Both the position numbers and the translations under genes were made by a program. The notes beneath the pieces were generated by a model. It was given only the letters and a program-made list of their open reading frames with translations. It was not told the DNA's origin and made no database searches. Positions 38,691 through 49,101 of a stretch of DNA of 64,000 bases are shown here, in pieces; the stretch's first letter is position 1; every line of letters begins with the position of its first letter. Source of the DNA: Opeltia flavorubescens (taxonomy: Eukaryota; Ascomycota; Lecanoromycetes; Teloschistales; Teloschistaceae); assembly GCA_000442125.1 (NCBI GenBank), contig KE546968.1:833932-897931 (forward strand), in the 5' to 3' direction.

Positions 38691-40987
38691 ATGGCCAAAT
38701 GTCTGTCATCCTACTAGATAAAATCGAAACATGACTCTAACATTGCCAAGGGCGATACGGAGTGATACTTGATGCTGGCTCATCAGTAAGATCCATCGAC
38801 CTCCGGCTGAAGCTGTTCTACGAGGAAGCTGACCTATTGCCAAGGGTACCCGTCTTCACATCTACAAATGGCACGAGGCATCCAGTGCGCGCAATTCCGC
38901 CGATAATCAGCATCTGCAATCGCTGCCAGAGTTGAAGACGGAGAAGAAATGGACGAAGAAAACACATCCTGGTAATTTGCGACCGCCTACAATCTTGCGA
39001 ACTCTATGATATTGACCCACGAATAGGAGTCTCCACCTTCGGTGAAAAGCCCGATCGTATAGGTCCTGACCACTTGAAGAAGCTATTCGATCATGCTCTT
39101 AAATATGTTCCCAAGGATGCTGTCCCAGAAACCCCTATTTTCCTTATGGCAACTGCTGGGATGCGCCTCCTGCCCGATTCTCAGCGCTCGAGATTGCTCA
39201 GTGAAATGTGCTCCTATGCCCGTTCGCAGACCAAATTCTTCATACCGGACTGTTCTTCAAATTTCCAGGTCATTCCAGGGTCGACCGAAGGGTTGTATGG
39301 CTGGATAGCGGCGAATTATTTGCTCGGGGGATTTGATTCGCCACAGGATCACGATCATGGGAAAGGACATCATACCTATGGGTTTCTAGACATGGGAGGA
39401 GCGTCGGCGCAGATCGCCTTTGCGCCGAACGCTACAGAAGCGAAGCGTCATGCGGATGATCTTACACTTCTACGATTAAGGACATTGAATGGAGCGCCAG
39501 CAGAATATAGGGTGTTCGTTACAACATGGTTAGAATATGGCGTCAACGAAGCTCGGCGGAAATATGTCGAGAAATTGCAGCAGGAGAGCGGTCTAGGACA
39601 TCCAGATGAGCTGCAGGATCCATGTCTCCCAAAGGGACTAAGAACGACAACGAAAGGTGACATATTTCTGCCAGGGCCGAAGACTGTCAATGGGAAAACA
39701 CCGACACTAGTCGGAACAGGAGATTTCCAGGTGTGTCTGGATAAGACGTATCCTTTACTGGACAAAGATGCTCCCTGTGAAGACAAACCATGCCTTTTTC
39801 ACGGTATTCATGTACCTGCCATCGATTTTGATGTCAACCATTTTGTTGGCGTTAGCGAGTATTGGCATACGACTCATGAGGTGTTCGAGATGGCCCACAA
39901 AGATAAAGCCTACGATTTTCACACCTATCAGGAGCGAGTAATGGAATTCTGCAAACAAGACTGGCACTCACTTCAGGAGGGTATCAAGAAGCACACCTGG
40001 GGTAAAAAGGTCGACGAAGAGCGGGCGATAGAAGTGTGCTTCAAAGCGAGTTGGCTAATCAACATACTCCACGAAGGCATAGGCGTCCCTCGGGTAGGTA
40101 TCGACAAAGGTCCTACATCAACCCACAATGGAACCAAGGAAGTCCTAGAGAACGCCAAAACCAAGGGATTCACAGACTCGTTCCAAGCTGTCGACAAGAT
40201 TGCTGACACTGAGGTCAGTTGGACGCTGGGAAAGATGGTTATTTATGCGTCTAGTCAAATACAACCGCTGGAGGGAACTCAGCCCGTTGGCTTTGGCCCT
40301 AACGTTCCGGGCTCGTCTGATGATTTTCATAATGGAGCACTCACCCAAGGGAATTATACCACTGCCACCCAGGAATCACCCAAAGGCTGGCATGACACAC
40401 TTTTTCGGGGTGATTCCCCCCGGCGTATTCCGGGCTTCTTGCTATTTCTGCTCATTGTATGTGTGGCGGTCTTCTTGCTTTGTGGTCGTGATCGACGACA
40501 ACGCGTCTTCAGCAAATTCGGTTTTGGTTCCTCACGCCGGCCTGGATCACCCAAAAAACGCCGTCTTTTTGGTGGCAAAGTCCCCTTCTTTGGTTCTAGC
40601 TCCAGTCACGGCGCGTATGAACGAGTTTTGGAAGATGGACCAAGGGCCGATGACTTCGAACTCGGACCCCTTGAGGGCGACGAAGATATCAATTATTCGG
40701 ATTCGTCAACAGGAAGTGGCTCTCGAGCCGGCAGGGCTTCAGGCCTTGCTACGCCTCGCATTCATGAACCTGGCGGTCAGGACTTCTTTGAGCATTCAAA
40801 TGGCAGCAATGGCATTGGACTTGGGATTTCTGGGAATGCAATGGATAGAAGTGGGTTGACTGGGAGGACAGACAGCAAAGACAAACTTTTCGGGATGATG
40901 GGGCCGCCCTCAGGGAGGAGATCACGGAGAGGAAGTCCCACAAGACATAAGACTCCGCCAACGATGAAGCCATGGACTGAAGATTAA
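38691..40987 (+). CDS. YND1: Golgi-type nucleoside diphosphatase/apyrase (GDA1/CD39 family)
   Basis: Four exons (38691-38700, 38751-38785, 38845-38971, 39027-40987) give 710 residues. The first exon has only 10 nt (MAK plus one base), and the 50-bp intron after it has a CTCTAAC branch. All apyrase conserved regions are present: VILDAGSSGTRLHIYKW (from residue 8), ATAGMR, STEGLYGWIAANYL and LDMGGASAQIAF. There is no N-terminal signal anchor. A single membrane span lies at about 523-543 (IPGFLLFLLIVCVAVFLLCG), followed by a basic then acidic cytosolic tail. This is the layout of Ynd1 rather than Gda1. Such enzymes hydrolyse nucleoside di- and triphosphates in the Golgi lumen and so support nucleotide-sugar exchange for glycosylation. 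Confidence 0.93.
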
Positions 40988-41703
40988 TATCTTTGTTGTT
41001 AGTAGCGTTTCTTCGAACGATGTTATGCGGCGCTTTGTATGAAATGGCGGATGTACCTATATACAGCATGGCGCTTGATAGCGTTGGGAAATCAAGTAAT
41101 GGAGAAGCGGAGATGAAACACCGAATTATTTACATTTTGGAAATGAAAACAAGTATTTTGGAACAAAAAAGAATAATATATCTAATTCCAACAAGACTCC
41201 CAGCGCGACAGCAATTTGTCGACTGCATTCAATGTTATTAAATACGGAATTAAGTTCATTCAATTCGAATAGGTACATCCTACTATGATAGTAGCCAGAT
41301 TATTCAACCATCTGTGTGATTTTTATTACAGTATAAAAGGAGTACAGGTTGGGGGCCAAAAGGAGTAGCGATTCGCGGCAGAATTCCACTCACCGCCTTG
41401 ACATTTTGTAAAGCTCAATGGTTTCCGGAAGCTACTGTTGAATATAATAAAGCGGTGGCTAGCACCTGCTTACACTTCAACAATAGGATTATTCTCCACT
41501 CTCGACTCACAATGCTAAGCTCCCACTCTCATGCATCACCATTAACCATGACCGTCTTCCACTCTTACAACTTTGACCAACCGCTACAACTTCAACATGT
41601 TTCATTACACGCCTTGTCATAAAATTCACAATTGGTGATCACTTTGTTGCTATTTGCCTCAATCTTTCCATAATCAGATAACTTCACACTCTTTAGAAAC
41701 AGG
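40988..41703. other. Intergenic region
   Basis: 716 bp with no supported gene. It holds the apyrase 3' UTR and the promoter of the next gene. Confidence 0.5.
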
Positions 41704-43010
41704 ATGTCTCTTTTCCAAAACCTTCGCGAAAGCATTGGGGGATACTGGTCTCCGGCCCGTCCCAAGCAGCCAAAGCGCACCTCGAGGTCACCTTCTCTAG
41801 AAGAATTCGGATCGCGGCTGGACCGTCACGCTGCAACCCCTTCAAAGCGTACATCCGACTGGCTTAAGGCACACTCCGTCGATATCAAAACACCTAGGAC
41901 GCTGGGCGTCAAAGGCAGCAAAGTCACCAAACCTACAGCCTTCAATTCTCAATCTGCAAAAGCCAAGAGCAAATTTTGGGATCGCGTCCTCCCCAGCTTC
42001 CTTTCCAAGAATGCCAACGAGCAGAGTCAACTTGACCTTGAGGGTACCACCTTGGTTGAGAACGATCATCTTAGCAACTCGCCTGGTGTCGACAACATCA
42101 CGCTCGTAAATGCAGATGTCAGCCAATATACTACGGCTGTCGCTCCGAGTCTGATGAAGGTTGAAGATGAAGACGAAGTGTACGTTCCCACAGCCGCCGA
42201 TCTCGAAATCATGAAGCATTGGTCCAAAGACGAGGTCTGGCTCTTCTACCGCCTAAACAATCGCGGCTTCGAACCTTTGCTCCCGGCAACGTGGGACTTT
42301 GACTTTGAAACAGTCCCGGACCTGGTCTTCTCGGATGATGATGCTAAGGTCTTGATCAAAGCCCGAGAAGGGAATGAGTACAACGGTAAGTCACGCCATG
42401 ACTTTCAGGTACGCTATTCCACATCGAAAATAGACTGATCTGAGCAGCGTCCCGTGCTCTCAAGAACCTCTTCTATCTCGGTAGCCGTGTTCGCGATCGC
42501 ATTGATTGCCATTTTCGCCCGGAGGAAACTCTGCGCCGCGAGTTTCTCGAATTTTACAAGTGGAGCATCAAGGATGCTGGTCTTCACCGCATCGAATACA
42601 TTCCAGTCCTTACTATTGGTACCGCCGCCCCTCGCGAATCTGTCGATTCCGTACTGGGTCGCGTTACCGACTCCCTTCACGATCTTGGCAAGCAGTATCG
42701 CGCGCACTTTTTCGATCATTATGATCCCGACACCCGCAAGCCGGTATTCAAGAAAGAGCTACCCACGCTTTATGGCGTTGTGATCATCAAGTCTGTTGTC
42801 TCCTTTGTGACCTACGACTCGAGATTCCCAGGCAAGAAGCCACGGAACATGGGAACCTACGACTTTGCGATTGAAGAGCAGGATGTATGGCATGCGTTTT
42901 CGGCCGCAATCGTGATGACGAAGGCGAGGGAGTACTTGGTCGGATTGAAAGAAGATGAACAGCTGGGAGAAGCTATGGAGGATGAGGATGAGACCGACAT
43001 TGATGCTTGA
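41704..43010 (+). CDS. Conserved fungal protein of unknown function
   Basis: Exons 41704-42385 and 42448-43010 (62-bp intron, GTAAGT donor) give 414 residues. The N-terminal 160 residues are basic and Ser/Pro-rich (SPARPKQPKRTSRSPSLEEF), likely disordered and possibly nuclear. From about residue 170 the sequence becomes a compact domain with many aromatic residues (DEVWLFYRLNNRGFEPLLP, PATWDFDFETVPDLVF, REFLEFYKWSIKDAGLHRIE, DVWHAFSAAIVM). It ends in an acidic tail (EDEDETDIDA). The domain looks like one I would expect to be conserved among filamentous fungi, but I cannot name it. No catalytic motif is apparent. Confidence 0.82.
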
Positions 43011-43412
43011 GAGGGAGGGGAATGTACGATGAGCAAGGTGTGAAAGCTACACTCAGGATCTGTATACGGCATAAGAGATGGAGTTTGACCACAGGAGGCG
43101 TTGGATACCATACAGGCGGCATACCATACCCAGAGATACCCCGGAAAACGGCGTGTTTGGCGATTGGCGGTGCTCAAGTCCGAGTTGTACCTTATCTGCA
43201 CTTGGAAAATCAGGCACCTACGTGACCTGCTTCAACTTGCTGGCTTAATGGCATGGATTTTTCTTGGGCGTTGTCTTCTTTTTTTTGCTATACAGCCAGA
43301 CATGTAGCCGACAGGTAGTCTACTAATACACCGACGGCTACTGCCACATTGGTTCGTAATACGAGTATTGATACGGTGAAGTCCTCGTTCCATCTTCTAC
43401 CCACAGCGAAGA
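43011..43412. other. Convergent intergenic region
   Basis: 402 bp between the stop codons of the unknown gene and SHE9. It holds both 3' UTRs. No gene seen. Confidence 0.5.
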
Positions 43413-44762
43413 CTATCGTGGCCGCCATAGCAAGACGATGACCCCAGCAACTGTCATGCCAGCAGCAGCGCCCTCCAAGGCCAACGCTGTAAGGTCCCAT
43501 CGCCGTACCACGACTTGATGTTCGCTGAATAAGTCCTTGAACTTTTCCTTCAAGAGCGCTATTCGCCCCCTTTCCGATAGGATCTCCTCCTCGACCACCT
43601 GGTCGATTATACCTTCGACCTCGATACTTCTGATATTCTCCAGCTCTTTCTCTCCTCCCATGACTGTCTCGACCTGGGCGCTCTCAGCCCCTCCACCGCT
43701 TCCCTGACTCTCTATTACCCTCTTCTGAGCCACTCCATCAACCTCCATTACAGCCTCCGTTTCCCAATCAACCTTCACGTTGTCCCTTCCGCTCCCCGTG
43801 ACATTGTCCCTCGAATCAATATTCCTCCCCTGCTCTAAAGCCTCTCTAACCTTCTCCTCAAACCCCCTCACCAACCTCCCCCTCCTCCACGGCTCCAACC
43901 CCAACTGAAAAACCAGAAACAGCAACACATTCACACCCATCAACCCCCAAGTTCCCCACGTGCTCATCCGCCGTATCTTATCACTCCAAATCTGCTCTTC
44001 ATGATACCTCCTCAATATACTCTCGCTGAGCTTCGCCCCCGCATCCTCAGCCTCCTTCTCCGCTTGTATCAGCGTAGCATGCGCCTGCGTCTCCTGCAAC
44101 TCATTCGCGTGATCGCTTCTATACAGTTCCGTGAAACGTTCCAAATCTGCGGGGGACCAGGCGTGTTTCCTCTGTAGGAGGGAATTGACTTCTCGCTGGG
44201 AAGCGGAACGGTTGTTTATGGCGGCGGTGTAGGCTGTGCGGGCGGACGCGAGGGCGGAGCGGGTTTCTTGGAGGTGGGATTCTTGTGCTGTGATGGAGGA
44301 TTTTAGGGATTCGATCCCCGTGTAGCCGGTTAGGTGGTTGAGGTGTTGGGTTGCGGATATGGTGGAGTTTTGGAGGCTGTCGAGGAGGTGGGTCAGGCGG
44401 CGGGAGAGGGGGGAGCGGAGGGATTCGGTGTGGGATGGGAGGGGGGAGGATGAGGAGTCGGGTTGGGGTTTGGATTCTGATGTTGTGCTTGGAGGGGAGT
44501 CGTTCTGGTGGGAGGTTGATGAGAAGGTATTTTTGTGGGACGTTTGCCAAAGGTCTTTGCTAGAAAAAAGGTGTCTGGTTTGAGTTATTGGTTTAGTTGG
44601 AGGTGTGGTTTTTGCCAGTCGACTTTGACATCTGTGGCAGACCCATTTGTTGCTGGTAGTTGACCCATACTGGGACGTTTGACTGCGTGTAGGCCGTAAT
44701 TTGGGAAGCTGGAAGACTACACGACACTTAATCAAGGAGCTGCTGAGAGAAGTGCGTTGCAT
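43413..44762 (-). CDS. SHE9: Mitochondrial inner-membrane morphology protein She9/Mdm33
   Basis: A single exon of 449 residues. The N terminus is Arg/Ser/Gln-rich without acidic residues, a typical mitochondrial presequence. A Ser/Pro-rich stretch follows. Then comes a long coiled-coil region at about 120-255, including TGYTGIESLKSSITAQESH, NSLLQRKHAWSPADLERFTE and AHATLIQAEKEAEDAGAKLS, a pattern I recall from She9/Mdm33. The first membrane span is at about 265-287 (WGLMGVNVLLFLVFQLGLEPW). A variable acidic segment precedes a second span at the C terminus (ALEGAAAGMTVAGVIVLLW). In yeast the protein shapes the inner membrane and influences mitochondrial fission. The first Met is used; no upstream extension is needed. 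Confidence 0.9.
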   Translation of the reverse strand: MQRTSLSSSLIKCRVVFQLPKLRPTRSQTSQYGSTTSNKWVCHRCQSRLAKTTPPTKPITQTRHLFSSKDLWQTSHKNTFSSTSHQNDSPPSTTSESKPQPDSSSSPLPSHTESLRSPLSRRLTHLLDSLQNSTISATQHLNHLTGYTGIESLKSSITAQESHLQETRSALASARTAYTAAINNRSASQREVNSLLQRKHAWSPADLERFTELYRSDHANELQETQAHATLIQAEKEAEDAGAKLSESILRRYHEEQIWSDKIRRMSTWGTWGLMGVNVLLFLVFQLGLEPWRRGRLVRGFEEKVREALEQGRNIDSRDNVTGSGRDNVKVDWETEAVMEVDGVAQKRVIESQGSGGGAESAQVETVMGGEKELENIRSIEVEGIIDQVVEEEILSERGRIALLKEKFKDLFSEHQVVVRRWDLTALALEGAAAGMTVAGVIVLLWRPR

Positions 44763-45084
44763 TTCTCAGCGTAGCTCAATTTGTCGAGAGCTCAAATTCT
44801 AAACGGGACAAATCCCGCTTCAGCCGCCGTCCTCGGCAGCGCGCTTTCCACTCCACAAGCATTCGGTTCCGGTTTCCTTCCGATCGTCAGTGTGTGACGA
44901 CGGTGTGACGAATTGATTGCACGGACGAGTTACGTGACTTCTCCATAAGGTAGACGACATGATTTAGCTTACTCCGTACTGTCTGGACCGAGCGCCTCTG
45001 CCTGAGTGAGGGGCCTCCGAGGCATTCCGACGTCATGCCAGTGAGCAAAATTATTGGGCTTCGTGCCTGGATTCTAAATCTCCA
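44763..45084. other. Divergent intergenic region, SHE9 / GST
   Basis: 322 bp between start codons. A TACGTGAC sequence lies near 44931-44938. No other feature seen. Confidence 0.5.
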
Positions 45085-46038
45085 ATGGCAAGGAGACTGT
45101 TCAATTTATCCAAACCAATCATGGCCAATCTAACTAAGACCGATATTGTCCTGTACACGGCACTCACGCCTAATGGCCACAAAGCTAGCATCACCCTTGA
45201 GGAGCTTGGGATCCAATATGAGGTTAAGACCATCGAGATCATGAAGAACATGCAAAAGGAGGACTGGTTTTTGAAGATCAATCCAAACGGACGCATACCG
45301 GCTATTGTAGACCGCACGCCTACAACGGAAGGAAAAGCCCGAGAGAAGCGTATCTTTGAATCTGGTGCACTCATGCTCTACCTTTGCCAAAAATATGATC
45401 CAGAGAACAAGCTTAATTATCCGTACGACTCTGGCGAGTACTGGGAAGTGGTCGAATGGCTTGTCTGGATGCAGAGTGGCCTGGGACCTATGCAAGTACG
45501 TCAAGGTCTCCAGCATTCCATCAATGAATCGATTATCAATCTGACGGTACCAACGTTAGGGGCAAGCAAATCACTTCTATCGTTACGCTCCTGAGAAGAT
45601 CGAATATGGTATCAAGCGATATCAGACGGAGACGAAACGCCTTTACCAAGTCCTCGAAGACAGACTTGCTGAGCAGACCAAGGCAACCGGGACAGATACT
45701 CCATGGATCGTTGGAAACAGAATGACCATTGCGGATATTGCAAACTTTGGATGGATCAATTGGGCTGAATGGGCTGGTATCGATGTCAAGCAATTTACGC
45801 TTCTTAGTCAGTGGGTGGACCGGATCAATGATCGACCAGCTGTTCAACGAGGTCTTAACGTGCCAGAGCCTTTTACTGTAAAAGAGAAGATGAAGAGCAA
45901 GGTAAGTCATTCAACCACATCTACAATGATCGCTAATTTTTGTTGCAGGAGTCCGCAGAGGAGTTTGCAAAGCAACACAGCCAATGGGTCATGAAGGGAC
46001 AGGAGGAAGATCACAAGAAACATGGCGGGAAGATGTAG
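45085..46038 (+). CDS. Glutathione S-transferase, Ure2-like
   Basis: Exons 45085-45495, 45560-45901 and 45949-46038 (introns 64 and 47 bp) give 280 residues from the first ATG. The N-terminal thioredoxin-fold domain shows VLYTALTPNGHKASITLEEL, INPNGRIPAIVD and FESGALMLYLCQKYD. The Asn in PNGHK sits where Ure2-like GSTs carry their glutathione-site Asn. The helical C-terminal domain includes GNRMTIADIANFGW, the usual N-capping box region. A second in-frame ATG at 45121 starts directly at the GST fold. The extra 12 residues from the first ATG (MARRLFNLSKPI) are basic and could act as a weak mitochondrial presequence. Likely role: glutathione conjugation or redox detoxification. Confidence 0.92.
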
Positions 46039-46324
46039 CATAAGTGTCCTCAAATTCACCTTGTATCCTCTGATCTACTCTGCAACGTATTTTCACGCAT
46101 TCCCTCACTTGTGGCATCTTCCTCGAAATATTCGGCCCGTGTGGCTGAGCCTTGATGCACTGCCCAGTGATGCTCAACGCGGAACAATAGTCACACTTGA
46201 TCATTCGTCCTTATTTCTCCTAAAAGGTTGTTGCTTTTGCTGTTTTACTTCAGTTTTGCATTTAAGCCGCTGTCCTACTAATAGACCCTAAATCGGATAT
46301 TTTCCTGTTTCTCTACTCAACAGC

Positions 46325-47323
46325 ATGACTTCGAGTCAAGACGATCAATGGCCATTCGCAAGTACCACAACCGCAAATACTACCAATGAACAAGAAGATA
46401 CACCAATCGCAAGGCCATACGTAGACCCACAGTCATGGAGCGAATGGGACCACGAGTTCGCCCAGTCAACGATCGAATCCTACCTCACCAACTCCCTCTC
46501 CCCTGAAGAAACAGCCCTCGCCCTCACCACACCCGTCGCCTATTTCGTTGCCTCAGGTAACGCAGCGACCGATGACACCCCTGATCACTTTGATATCTGG
46601 GACGCCATGCTTGCCACCGCTCGCGATCATTCGTACGATTCTCCCGCCATCCCAGCCCTCGTCGCCCTCCTCGCGGCCATCAAAGAAATTCCCAAATCCA
46701 AGCAATTTAAGAACAAAGGAGTTACCTACTGGACCGATCTGCCACATCTAGGATGGCAGATAAGAGAGAATTGGAATCGCCAGGTTCTTGAACCAGAGGA
46801 TTATGGTGATGGGAGTGGATGGACATGCACCGCCGGGCAATGGGCGAGCATGAACGCCTTTGTAGCGCAATTCACCATTGCTGATATTAGTGACTATCGT
46901 ACCTACTGTGTTTGGGCTTTACGGGATGCGCTGGAAGATGTACCTGGCCAGCGGTCATCGGTAGGGCACATCACTAATCTAGATCACTTTGTGCCTGCGG
47001 CTGCGGTGTGGATTTTCGTAGCAGGAAAAGTAATATATACGGAGTGGCTTAATTGGGAAGTGGAGGAGTCACAAATTCCAGGGGATAAAGGTGGTAACTT
47101 ATGGGACAGAAGGGGATTTGGGCCAAAACGGTGGACTTTTTGGAAAGAAAGATTTGATTGGGTGGAGAGGCAGCAGGAGGTGGAGGTCAAGGAGGAGACG
47201 AGAGAGCTTGCTAAGAAGGCTGCGCAGAGGATGGAGGAGATTGAGAAGACGGAGGTGCCGAGAGGAGGTCTTGATCCGCTTGCTGTTGAGACTCAGACTA
47301 GGGGCAGTGAGAGCGTTTGCTGA
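46325..47323 (+). CDS. DUF3632-type fungal protein
   Basis: A single exon of 332 residues with ATG at 46325. The N-terminal 30 residues are polar. The body is helical with many Trp residues (YWTDLPHLGWQIRENWNR, ADISDYRTYCVWALRDALE, HFVPAAAVWIFVAGKVIY), and the C terminus is a Glu/Arg-rich helix. This is how I recall the DUF3632 family, common in filamentous fungi and without a known activity; the assignment is from pattern memory only. It has no signal peptide or membrane span. The stop lies 87 bp from the convergent amidotransferase gene. Confidence 0.82.
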   Translation: MTSSQDDQWPFASTTTANTTNEQEDTPIARPYVDPQSWSEWDHEFAQSTIESYLTNSLSPEETALALTTPVAYFVASGNAATDDTPDHFDIWDAMLATARDHSYDSPAIPALVALLAAIKEIPKSKQFKNKGVTYWTDLPHLGWQIRENWNRQVLEPEDYGDGSGWTCTAGQWASMNAFVAQFTIADISDYRTYCVWALRDALEDVPGQRSSVGHITNLDHFVPAAAVWIFVAGKVIYTEWLNWEVEESQIPGDKGGNLWDRRGFGPKRWTFWKERFDWVERQQEVEVKEETRELAKKAAQRMEEIEKTEVPRGGLDPLAVETQTRGSESVC

Positions 47324-47410
47324 GAAGATAGAGTTTTGAAATGGGTTTCGCCAATCTCTATATCGGACTTTATGAACCGTCGAAACCTTCCTAGGTCTAC
47401 TGAAGAGTTT

Positions 47411-48484
47411 TCACTTATCGAGGAGGAATTCAATGAACCTTTTCCCAACCATGACCCCATCATGTTTCCTACTTACCCTCGCCATCGCATCCTCGTACAT
47501 CTCATCTCCAAATACCCCCTGCTCATGCCTCACCTCCAGAATCTCCACCAATATCTCCTCCGTGAACTCTGGATGTCCCTGCACTGTTATCATCTTACCC
47601 GGCACATACATGCCCTGAACTTTACACCGACTCGTAGATCCGAGCGGTTGCACACTGTCGGGATATTCAAAGACAATGTCTTTGTGCATTTGGTGAAGGC
47701 TCTGCCAGAACATGTCAATATCGACGACAACTTGACCTCCGAAGCTGGAGAGGACTTACGAGCGTATCTTTTCCTCCAAATACTTTTTTGCCCTCCTCCG
47801 TGAGGTCCACATCTGTCACACTGACTTCCCAGCCTTGAGCCTCGTTTCTCCCAACTTTGACACCCATGGCGCGGCCGATGATCTGGTGGCCGAAACAGAC
47901 GCCTACAAGTTTGACGCGATTTTGGTCCAGGATGGACTTTACGTAGTCGACTAGCTGGTTTATCCAGGGAATAGAGGCGAAGGAGTCATGTTCTGAAGGA
48001 AAGAAAGTGGCGATGGTGAGTAAATGTATTTTGGGACCAAATCAAGAATAGGCTCTCGCATCGATCAATTGCTCCCCAATAACGGCGAGAGAAAGTAGAG
48101 GGACATGCTACGGTACCCTAATTCGTCTTGCAGCGGACACAGAAGAAGTACAGCAGCAGTTCAAACATGAACCCACGGCGGAAGAGTAAGGAAAAGGACA
48201 AAAGCATTAAAGATTTACCGATTTCATCAAATCAACATACTCGACCCCGTCAGAAACACCCCATCCACATCTTTCAGCTTTGGAAACTTCCCCACATCAT
48301 TGACAACGTCCCAACTCTTTATCTCCAGATCTCCTTCACCCAATCCGGCAGCTTTGGCTCCGGCTTCCAGAAGCGCCGAGGAGATGGCGGCGTAGCGTTT
48401 GTATTTCGCTAGGGCTTTGGGAAGACCAGTGTCACATTCTAGGATGGCGATGCGGAGGGGTTGGGAGGGGGAGATGGAACCCAT
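47411..48484 (-). CDS. Class I glutamine amidotransferase-like protein
   Basis: Three exons on the minus strand (48484-48241, 47992-47760, 47701-47411) give 255 residues. The first intron is long for this window (248 bp), the second 58 bp. The fold opens with LRIAILECDTG and VDGVFLTGS. The nucleophile elbow is VGVCFGHQIIGRAMG, whose Cys is the catalytic thiol. The catalytic His is in VQGHPEF, followed by a plausible Glu. The size and motifs match the stand-alone GATase1 proteins related to yeast YLR126C, whose acceptor substrate is uncertain. The start at 48484 gives MGSISPSQPLRIAIL, the expected distance to the first strand. Confidence 0.9.
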
Positions 48485-48847
48485 TTTGATAAACAGTGAT
48501 CGTGACGAGCTCTGGCTTTGGGAATAGAGCAAGATAAGATGACGCAGTTACGACTGTGCTACATCACGTGATTAACCTCTTGGTATCGATTTCTGATTTC
48601 TCCGTAACCTTCTTTCCGCATTGTAAATACCTAAACTCACTTGTAGACTTTCGCCATGAATTGGGTTCAAATCGGACTTCTACAGCTATTGAAGTTATGG
48701 ATCAAGAATTTCCATACATACTAATTTAAGAATAATTGATCGTAGCAACAGCAAATCTAAAGAAATCTAATATTACGAAGATTACGATAAACATAATGCA
48801 GCCTTACCAACAGAAAATGCTTTCCTTTCTCCCCACACAACCTTGAT
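48485..48847. other. Intergenic region, amidotransferase promoter
   Basis: 363 bp upstream of the amidotransferase start and downstream of the acidic-protein stop. It contains the TCACGTGA site listed separately. AT-rich near 48710-48800, probably the 3' UTR of the acidic-protein gene. Confidence 0.5.
48564..48571. promoter_or_regulatory. TCACGTGA palindrome upstream of the amidotransferase gene
   Basis: A perfect 8-bp E-box palindrome 80 bp before the amidotransferase start codon. A Cbf1-like bHLH factor is a candidate binder. A similar CACGTGAC occurs upstream of the SNG1-like gene. Confidence 0.35.
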
Positions 48848-49048
48848 TCAATCGTCATCGACCTCCATTGCATCCTCATTCTCTTCGTTGACTGGGCTCT
48901 CTCTCCTAGACTTTTTGGTTGGGCTTGACGTTCCCTCGTCGCCTTCATCTCTTTTCGTTTTGCTCGAGCGTCGAGAATTGTTGGCGCTCCCACGTGCGTC
49001 GACACCGTCGTCTTCCTCCTCCTCGTCCTCAGTCTCTTCTTCTTCTTC

Positions 49049-49101
<53 letters not shown>

